A DNA stretch of 21,155 nt from Phoronis pallida (lineage: Eukaryota > Phoronida > Phoronidae), in contig JAOXYC010111110.1 of assembly GCA_028565715.1 (NCBI GenBank), forward strand, positions 1-21,155, given 5' to 3'. The notes below the pieces were generated by a model. It was not told the origin of the DNA. It searched no databases and saw only the letters and a list, made by a program, of their open reading frames with translations. The position numbers were made by a program, and so were the translations under genes. Shown here piece by piece: positions 1-9,400 of the stretch. Position 1 is the stretch's first letter. The number at the start of each line of letters is the position of its first letter.

Positions 1-366
1 AGTCGTTCGTTATTTTTCTCTCATATTTCGTTGTTTATATCAATTGTGAGTCTACGAGATAGACTCACGATACAACAGCCATTCTGCAATAAAGCTTGAG
101 AATGACGAGAGGTTCGTCGAAACATGTCGCTTAAAACAGGTGTTGTTTTTATTTCAAATGTGTTATATATCTTTACTTTGAAATAAAATGTTGCTTCAAG
201 TCATGTGATGTATATCAAATTAGATTTTGTACTTTTCTGTCAATTTAGCACATAGTTTCATCACACACTCGCCTTCCCGTGGATTTATTTTTGTCTCTAA
301 TAAAACATTCGGAAAATAGAAATGGAAATAACATCAATTTCAGTTTGAAATTCTCCAATTTTTCAG
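1..366. other. Intron (3' part) upstream of first resolved exon
   Basis: No exon that fits the helicase reading frame is visible here. The stretch ends in a pyrimidine-rich acceptor, ttttcag, directly before the exon at 367. A perfect 8-bp hairpin (46-53 with 61-68, 7-nt loop) is present and has no evident role. The exon that should encode the preceding helicase motif (a YxAQ-type segment) is probably upstream of the window. Confidence 0.5.
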
Positions 367-442
367 GTGAAGTACATACGCAATTCACTAAGAAAGGAAC
401 GTCTTTATGGTGTCACAGTGGACAACATTTTCAATGTTCAAG
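367..442 (+). CDS. HELZ2: Exon A: helicase 1, segment leading into motif V
   Basis: This 76-nt exon encodes fragment residues 1-25 plus the first base of Gly26. It is bounded by acceptor tttttcag and donor caag|gtaacc. It starts in phase 0 and ends in phase 1. Its end reads N-V-Q-G and joins the next exon to make VQGKEF, the SF1 motif that begins helicase motif V. The phase match and the completed motif support it. The exon is too short to stand out as an open frame. Confidence 0.87.
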
Positions 443-3400
443 GTAACCCTTGTCAATTATCTTTGTGCTTTTGTAAAGGCTAATGGTTTTCTAACATGCG
501 ATGTTGAACGAAAATGTGCTGATTCTTTTCATTGAGTTCATGTTTATTTATTAACGGATTAGTTCAATGTACGCCATGGGATGTTTAGGATACAAGATAC
601 GAATTAATCTAGTATTCATTAATAAGCAAGGTGGATAATCAACTTAATGGCTGGATTCTATAACATGCTGGCCGAACTTAATGCTCGGTGTTCAAACTTG
701 GTGCTCGTCATCATAGCCGGACCAAAAAAACTATGCCCACTGCATACTTTGTCACAAAATAGCCTGACGTGAATGCCACATGGACTCAACGTTATGGATG
801 TTCTCCAACTGACTCAATATTCTAATAAAATTGCGCTGCTACTTAGATGCTAGACTGAACTCCAGCCCCTTCGACTCAGGTCGAGGGACTGTATCAATCG
901 CGGGGGGTGTTACCGAAAGTAGTGATCGAGTTGCAATTGAGTTTAAGCGGTGTGACGTCACCAACGAGACTCGCTTATCCCACTGTTGGAACAGACTGGC
1001 GGCTGAGCCAGGCTGTGGGAGAGACTACTTAGATGCATGATCAACCTACGTTCTAGAAAACACGCGCCAAAAATATTCGTTCACGTTCTTGTCTTTGATA
1101 TAATAAAAAACTGCCCAGATGACTATCTTTTTCACCTTTTCATCCATTGTAGCCAACAAATGTTATCTTTTCTTCATAGGAAAGGAGTTCAGAGCTATGA
1201 TCATCAGCACTGTTAGAACGAAACACACATCCATCAAGCCTGACAAAGAATATGGCTTTCTTTCTGACGCAAAACTAGTGAACACAGCACTAACTCGAGC
1301 AAAATCCATGATAACTGTTGTAGGCGACCCGGTTGCACTTTGTGGTATTGGAAGTTGCAATAGGATTTGGCAGAACTACTTGCGACATTGCGATCTGGAG
1401 AGGACGATTATACCGCTATCGTATAATTTAGAAAGTATTGAAAATTCCGTACAAGAATGGGAGCGAGAGCGGAGTCTTTTGCAAGCGGCCAACAACGAAA
1501 TAGATTCCCAAACAGAAAAAAGGAGTTGGAACCCTCATTATAGGATTGAACCCGATTCCATAATAATGCAACTTGCGATGACAGATAATCGAAGTGACGG
1601 TAAGCAATGGGTTCCACGACAAACCTCAATTTCCATGAATGAGACACCAACCTTTGAGATGGATGACAGTGGCTTTGCCGTTGCAAAGCTTCACGAAGTG
1701 GCGAATACTGTGTCAGATTTAGCAAGATTTAAACGCCAACTTCAAGAAGATTCTGGAGTCCCCCAGCTGCAGACGTATCAGCTTCAGATAAAGTCAAGTG
1801 ATGATATTGCTGCAATTGTCATCAATCCTCAGCCAGGAATGCCAAAGAGTTACAGGATTATGGGGAGAAGAAACTGTGGCCAAGCATTTGATGGCGATGA
1901 AGTGGTTGTTGATATTCTTGAAGGTGGCAAAACTTGCCGCGTTGTAGGTGTGAAACAGCGAATGATTGACATAACAACAAGACGATACATCTGCAAGGCC
2001 AATCCTGAGAACCCAGGAACAGTGATTCCAATTGATAAAGGGGTTCCTACCATAAATCTTCTGAGACCACAAAAGATGATGGACCAAAGCAGAAAAATAC
2101 CAATTTACTCGTTAGAAGACGGACAGATCCAATGTATTGAGGACACGGTAGATGTTGACAAAATCGACACCCAGAGGGAACTTTTTGAGGTGAGAATTTT
2201 GAAGTGGGAAGATGGCTACTCTCATCCCCTTGGAATAGCTGTTGGTAGAATTAAAAGTGGCTTGAATTGGGAAGATGATGTATACATTCTGGATGCTGAG
2301 TATAGTATTTATCATCAATTCCCTGCTGAGGTACCTGTGGAAATGAATGGTTACAATGGATTTGTAATAGACAAGTCCCTATTAGGTGCTAGGGTCGATT
2401 ACAGAAGCCTTTATACGTTCACAATCGATCCTGAACATTCAAAGGACCTTGACGATGCTCTTTCAGTAGAACAGAAAGGCACTATGTTTAGAGTCGGAGT
2501 ACATATAGCAGACGTGTCGCATTTTGTCGCCGATGGTTCAGCTATTGACGAAGAGGCAAAGCTAAGAGGGACGTCATTCTACCCTGGCAGAAATCACATT
2601 CCAATGCTTCCAAACGGTTTAAGTACTGATCTATGTAGTCTACTCCCTGATAGAGAAAGGCTTGTTATTTCCTTGTTTTTTATCATGGACAAGCGTGGCC
2701 AAATTCTGGAAACTGAAGGTCCATGTCTAGCTGTCATCATGTCCAAGTGTAAACTTTCTTACACGGAGGCAGAAGCTATTATCGAGGGTGAAATGATCGA
2801 AAGAGTCCATGAAACCGTGGTAAATAGTATAAAAATCCTCAACGCCATTGCTGTAAAACTATGCAGAGACAGACTTGGTGAAGAAAGTTTCCAACGTCAG
2901 TCAGTGAATGACTGTCCAAAAGCACATTCTTTAGTTGAAGAGTTTATGATTCTAGCAAATCGTGAAGTGGCAAAGATACTTTTGCGTCACTTTCCCGATT
3001 CCACCCCTCTAAGATGCCAAGAAGGTGCAGAAGAACAACTGCTTGAAGCGTGGGTCCAGAAGAACAGTATCCTTGCCACACATTCGCCACTTCTCACACA
3101 CCGTCTTAAATCTGCTGGAGATGTTCGAGATACCTCAACCAGCCTTGAAGCTCCAATGCTGATTTCAAAGGAAGCATGGAACACGGCGCGTGAAGCTTTT
3201 GAAAATGGTAACTTTGAAGAAGCGAAGTCTCTACTTTTAAGTATTGAAGCCCAACCCATGGTTTCGCTGGCCCTTAAAGAGTGGCAGAACAATCAAGAAA
3301 TGGCTTCATACAGATGTTCACATGATACCAGTGAACGGGGACATGCATCATTGGGATTGAAGCAGTACACGCATTTCACATCACCAATACGAAGATACGT

Positions 3401-6400
3401 CGATATCGTCGTTCATCGTATGCTCAAAACGGTTATCAGCGATTCATACTCTGTTGAAGGGGTACGTCATGGTTTCTCAAGGGAAAAAATAGAAGATATT
3501 TGTCGATATTGCAGCTATGCAAGCTCAAAAGCAAAACGATATGAACGGCAGTGTTTTGCTATCAAACTTGCGTATGATTTGAAATCCAAGCCGCTTGTAG
3601 TATACCCAACAGTTGAGTCTGTGTCTGACAAGTCACTGATGATGCACTTCCTGTCGAAGAACCTCGACAAATGCACAAAACGACAGGTCGGGTTGAATCT
3701 TCTTAATCCATGTAAGAGACCACAGCTGGATGATGTATTAAAAACATCAAAACTAGATTGGCAGCTGAGACTGTATGACCGACAGAGGGCGGCTGAAGAC
3801 CCTGAAACCATCAGAACGAATCTTTCACACACTATCAGTCTAGAGTCAGATGCCTACGTTGTGTCTGTGCCAAGCGATCGTTGGAAGAATATTCTCCAAG
3901 CATTGAAGACCAATAATATGGATGCATGTGCAAAAGCTTTTCGTCTGACTAGACTACCTGAATCACGTGTAAGCAATATGGATGTTACCTCTGAGAAGAT
4001 TCGGGAGCACGACTTGTTAAAACAGTTTTGCAGCTTTTCAAAGGTGTTCTATCACGGTTTGGTTATGAAAGTTCAGCTGGCAACTGAGATGAATAGAGGT
4101 CTTCTCACACCTTGCGTTCAGCTGGTGAACATAACTCAATCGGTCGACATATGTGTAGAACACAGAGGAAAACCTGTAGACTGTTTTTCAACTATATCAC
4201 GATCCCCGGCATCAAGGCCAAATTACACCGAAGGCATGTACACGAAGGCGTGGCTTCCAGTACTGAGCATGGAAGCTGTCAAGAGCGCAATGGAAGATGA
4301 CGAGGGAGTAAGTATACTGCACGTACCCATTAAGTGGACTGTCAACAAAGGACAACCAACAGGATGGTGAGTTTTTAACAATTTACTTAAGCCAAAAGTT
4401 TTGAAGAGACATGGTTTTCGTTCCTTCAAATACAGAAAATACCATTTACCAGGACCAAACACGAAAACTCCTCAAAATTGATACAGTACCCATGTCAACA
4501 GGGTTTCACGCTTCTGAAACTGCGTACAGTGTATATCGATCTCCTTTAAAAGCATTAAAAAAAGCGTTAAACGTGTTCCATCCTACCGCTTGGCATTCAT
4601 TTGGATGTGGTAGAATCAACGTACTTAAAATGAGTGGGATGCTACCGGTGCTTTACAGGTCCCAATTGAAGCATTCATTGGAACGTACCTGTCGATTTTG
4701 GAAAATTTTTAAATTTAATATGTAATATTGAAAGTACAGGACTGGTTGTGTCCCACATTGTGTTCAAATTGTACACACTATACATGTATAATGGTACGTT
4801 TTTCAAAACCGTATTAAATATCAGATTAACAGTATCCTACTTGCTAGATAATTCTTCAGACTTGATTAAAAACTCTTTGCCACTTAAATTTCACTGTCTT
4901 CTTCCAGTAATCCATGACTATTGTTTGTATTGTAGTTTCACTCTTGGGAAAAGTTTCTGTGAAGATCGAAACATCCGCCTGTTTCACACCCATTTCAAAC
5001 GAGCAAAGAAACCAGAGGACACAGAAGAGCCCCGAACAGAAAATGTCTCCAAAGTAGCTGGAGAGAATCTTTGTCTACGGTACACCGGTTTGCAGCTGCC
5101 CAATACCAAAATGTGTGGTGATGAAAATGACATCCATAACAACGAGTCTGTTTGTTGGGTTGGACATGCGGTGACTACAAGCGTGTTTTATGACCAAGGC
5201 AAAGGTTCTAAGACGGTTTCCTTCAGGCTCCATTCTTCTGCGGTACCTCTTCCCGCTTGTTTGATTGTTCAATCTCAGCAGCATAAACACCTTTGCACGG
5301 TAGAATGGATACCAAAAAAATTGCCTGATAGGTAATTATGAGTTCTTGAAATAGTACTGTGAAATGTATTGTTCAAAAGTTATTATTCATTTATAAAATA
5401 TTTGTTTGTATTTAACTTATATTTAGGAAAACAAAAGCTCTTGTTTTCTATTTAAAATGCTTAGTTAGAAATACACTTTCCAATCTGTGAACATTGTTGT
5501 ATGCTATAATGTCGCCGGTTGTTATAAAAAAATTCCATTTTTAAGCTTAGATTTGTTTTTGTCTGATTAAAACTCTTGACCAGATTTATAATTAATTATA
5601 TAATTAAAACTCTTGGAAGACATTCCTCGAACAGACTTCAATAGGTCCTGAAACCAACTTAAAGATTCATGACAACACCTGGCACGACGAAGAAGGCATC
5701 CTTCGACATCCTATTGAAAAAACATACCTTACAAAAGTTTCTGCTTCTTTTATTTTGTCACAAGCGGGTTACTATCCATGTGTAGACGGCTTGGTGATGT
5801 TAAGCCCTCAATCAGTATACCTACTGTCAAACTTATCTATTCCCTGCCCAAAAGGCAGAGGCAGAGACTAATATCCTGTGACATTTCAGGCGAAAGGAAG
5901 AAGCATTGACGACATTGGAAGATGCGTCATCTCTGGCTGTAGACATTGCGTATGGCAAAAATCCAGACAAAGGTATGAATCTGAATTACTGGGAAAAGAC
6001 GACTCTTTCTAGTATGAATTTGGTCACATCACAAGTGACATCACATTAATATCATTATCAAAGCGTTTTTTATTGTTTTGACTCGGGGTTGAACCAAGTA
6101 CATGTACCCGTACCAATAGACATTTCGTGGAACGATTATTGTACCAACCCCTTCTTAAAATGGCCTCCATAGGGCTACATAGCATTTTCACAGTGAAACA
6201 ATACAATTCTGTTAGAGACATTTTCTGTAATTTAAGGTGGCTTTACAATGGAACCCCTCAACAGAGACATGCGCGTTGAAGGATTGTACCCGCCCAATCC
6301 AGGACAACAACATGCTATTCAAGTTGCTCTACGTGACACATTCACTCTAATACAAGGTCCGCCAGGTATGGTTTTGTTTCTGTTTTACGTACAGTTAATG

Positions 6401-9400
6401 AATTGATCTTTTGTAAGAGACATTATATCGCTTCGAAAATTAGTGCTAGAATTTTGATTTGACGATAGCAAAGTATCAGTTTCTTTGATGAAAGTTCAAA
6501 GTTAACAGCTGAGACTTTTGTCTTTTAGGTACAGGAAAAACCATGACAGGTGTTCGCATAGCTTGTCTGTTGGTAAGACGTAACAGAGAGAAGAGTGGTG
6601 GAATTGTCATGTACTGTGGACCATCAAACAAATCCGTGGACGTTGTAACTTGTAAGACAGTTAAATATTCTTGACCAGCTGAAACACACAATCGATAATT
6701 ATTCATCCAGATTGTTATTGAAGGGAATCAAAGCACTGTTTGCCGATGTTTTTAAAAAGCTCTAAGGCACGAGTCACATACTTTTTTGGGAAACATATTT
6801 TATTTTTCGCTCTTTTGAATCGTCTGCATGCTTTGCAATAAGTTGAGTTGTGTGTTGTAGATGTTATAATGTATTCATGTTACTTTTATGGTTCGCCTCT
6901 CATGTAACAAACATTTCAAAGAAAACTCTCAATGGTCCAAAAAAAGTAATTTAAAAGACAGCAGTGCAAAATTTTACCGTCTCCAGTCGTGTGCGCCAAG
7001 TGATTGTTACACTCTAATAATGTATGAATCCTCTGTGTCTTCATCACGATTACGAGTATGGTTGCGTTATTCATTGTCAAGGTAGTAATGTTTTCATGCT
7101 TTCAGCTTACATGGAAGACACGGTGAAAGAGAGCATTAAGATAATCCGTGTCTATGGTAACATGACTGTCGAATCTGATTTTCCAATCCCAACAGTAACA
7201 TTTACTTCAGCAAAGAGATCGAATGTTGCAAAAGAAGAAATTGAGTTGGCACGTAAACACAAGGATGTAGCGTTGCATCATGTGATAAGACAGCAAGGTT
7301 TGTTCTTTTGTAGGGGGACTTTAGGTAGATTCTCACTTCACGTTCCACCTTCGCGTTCAAGGCTTAATGAACACTGTAAAACTATGTATTGTTGTTGCAA
7401 CTTCATGTTGACCACGGTGTATCAAAACCAGAATTGAACAAAATTGAGAAGGTAAAACATACACACCCTCTTCAACCACCAATGACCACAGGTGGCTGTT
7501 CACATTCAAAGAAGTGATACCAGGCCCAAATTGCAGCTCAAGCAGTTCACCTCTTTCCTGGACTTCGATACGTGACGATTCTCAGAAGCATCTGAATGTT
7601 ACCATCTTTGAAAACCTAAGATTTTGATTGAGAGGTTTGAGTTGAATCTGGAAAAAGGTAGTGTAGATTGTCAGGATTCATATAACTTAAATTTTGTTCC
7701 AAGGTAAAACATATGCGAAGGAAATACGAGACTACGATCAAATGTTCAGAGAGTATCAAGCTGAAGAGGTTCGAATAAAGAGAGAAAAAGAAAGACTGTC
7801 TCGAATAAAGAAAGAAAGAGAAAAAATGGGTTCGAAAATGGACCATAAAGCAAGCGTTGTGGAGGGTAATACTGTTACCATAGACAAGAAAATTGTGGAT
7901 GGCTATAAAGACCTGCTGGAGACAGCTATGAAAGATGTCCTCAAGCACACCGAGATTGTTCTTTGTACGTGTTCTGCCAGTTCGTCAAAGATATTGAAAC
8001 AACTAAGCATAAAACAGGTAAACAACAAGAATTTTGAAAGGCAAGTGCCGGTAGCTCAGCGGTTAAAGTTATGAATAAACGAAATAAAATAGATTGCTTT
8101 CCGGTTGTGTGTATTTCAAACCAAGTCTCAAATCGGATGTAGAATCATCAGCTCTCGAAACCCATGTAGGTAACCGAGGCAATTACGTACCCTGAAATAC
8201 ATCTCATCAACCATAACGATAGCCGTAAGTTGAGCATCTTCTCTAGGCTATTATAAATCTATGATTTAACTTACTTTTTCCAGTTGATAATAGATGAATG
8301 CGGACAAGCTACTGAACCAGAGAGTATGATACCCATTGTGGCACACAAAGCTCTCAAACAAATCATTCTGATTGGAGATCATCAGCAGCTACAACCGGTG
8401 GTGAAATGTGAACAAGCTGCATTGATGGGTCTCAACGTGTCACTCTTTGAACGATATGCCACACGCGAAGCTAAAGTTAAAAATTTCATCATGTTAAAAA
8501 CCCAATACCGAATGGTAAGTGCGTCTATAGGCTACATTTATTTTTTAATTAATGCATCGTTGGTTAAAAACTTCACAGGTAATTTGCTGCCAAATAAGAC
8601 GAACATTATTCTGTTATTACATGTACGTGTTTCCACGAAGGTGTTTTTATTGTCAATGTCATGATCCTTGTATGTATACAAATGTTTATACATATGTTGA
8701 AATAACGTCATACAATACATGTCTGAATACGTGCACGAGATCATCAAATACATATCACGTGATACATGATGACGTAAATGCATTGTTTCATTCATGTGAT
8801 TTTTTAAAAAGTTTGGCCCGTTTTACATTAAGCGTTCTCACAAAGAACGCTAACCCTTTCGCGAGGTACATGAGGGCTAAATTCTACCTCAATATTCCAT
8901 ATATCAATATTCAATAATAATCTCAATGTGCACATTCCGTGGTCACGAACTCTATTGTGGATGACCCAACTATAGCCTCACCTCATATTCAAACCCACGC
9001 CAAATAATGTATCAATACCGTAACAAAGACACGATTATGCTCAAGCATTTCTCTTTCGATAAAGATAAGACTTTGCTCTCTTGTCGAGATCAAGATGCCG
9101 GACTCTGCGGTGAGTGTGTAGACTTTCACATAAGTTACAGCTGGTAGGGGTACTGATACCAAAAATATTTGTGACATTTCCATAAAAATATGTGTTTGTC
9201 ATATGCATGTGCTTTGGTTCATAAAAATACACAGTAAATGACCTTGTGGCGGAATCGTTATCTCTTTGGCGGAATCGTTATCTCTTTCAGCACTGAAAGA
9301 GACAAAAACCTTGATGGATGTTTATGGGACTAAAATAGAGTTGCCATCGATGACAGTCATTTCGTAACACAATATGAACATTGAATAAAAATTGTATTTC

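Noticed and set aside
51-139. Open frame ending aaacag|gt that could be an exon in phase with 367-442
   Set aside because: The translation has none of the expected helicase sequence before the VKYIR segment (a TPYxAQ-type motif), and the acceptor would be a weak gtgag. The true preceding exon is probably upstream of the window.
1119-1179. ATG and 61 nt of open frame joined to exon B
   Set aside because: It precedes the acceptor cttcatag at 1179, reads unlike any helicase, and would omit the QG of motif V that exon A supplies.
2987-3292. Minus-strand open frames opposite the large exon (also 1408-1725 and 3515-3832)
   Set aside because: Shadows of the helicase/RNB coding strand with no independent features.
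4411-4725. 104-codon open frame
   Set aside because: It lies inside intron B, with no protein-family features and no splice signals that fit the gene.
4748-4935. Upstream part of the open frame containing exon C
   Set aside because: Intron sequence; the phase-2 end of exon B requires entry at 4936.
8515-8664. Read-through of exon I past QYRM
   Set aside because: A consensus donor gtaagt follows ATG at 8514, and exon J restores the canonical QYRMHEAI sequence.
8753-8764. 12-bp palindrome containing cacgtg (E-box)
   Set aside because: Isolated in an intron; such a short palindrome is expected by chance and nothing else supports a regulatory role.
8552-8917. 121-codon open frame, Cys- and Tyr-rich
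   Set aside because: Inside intron I, low-complexity composition, no recognisable domain.
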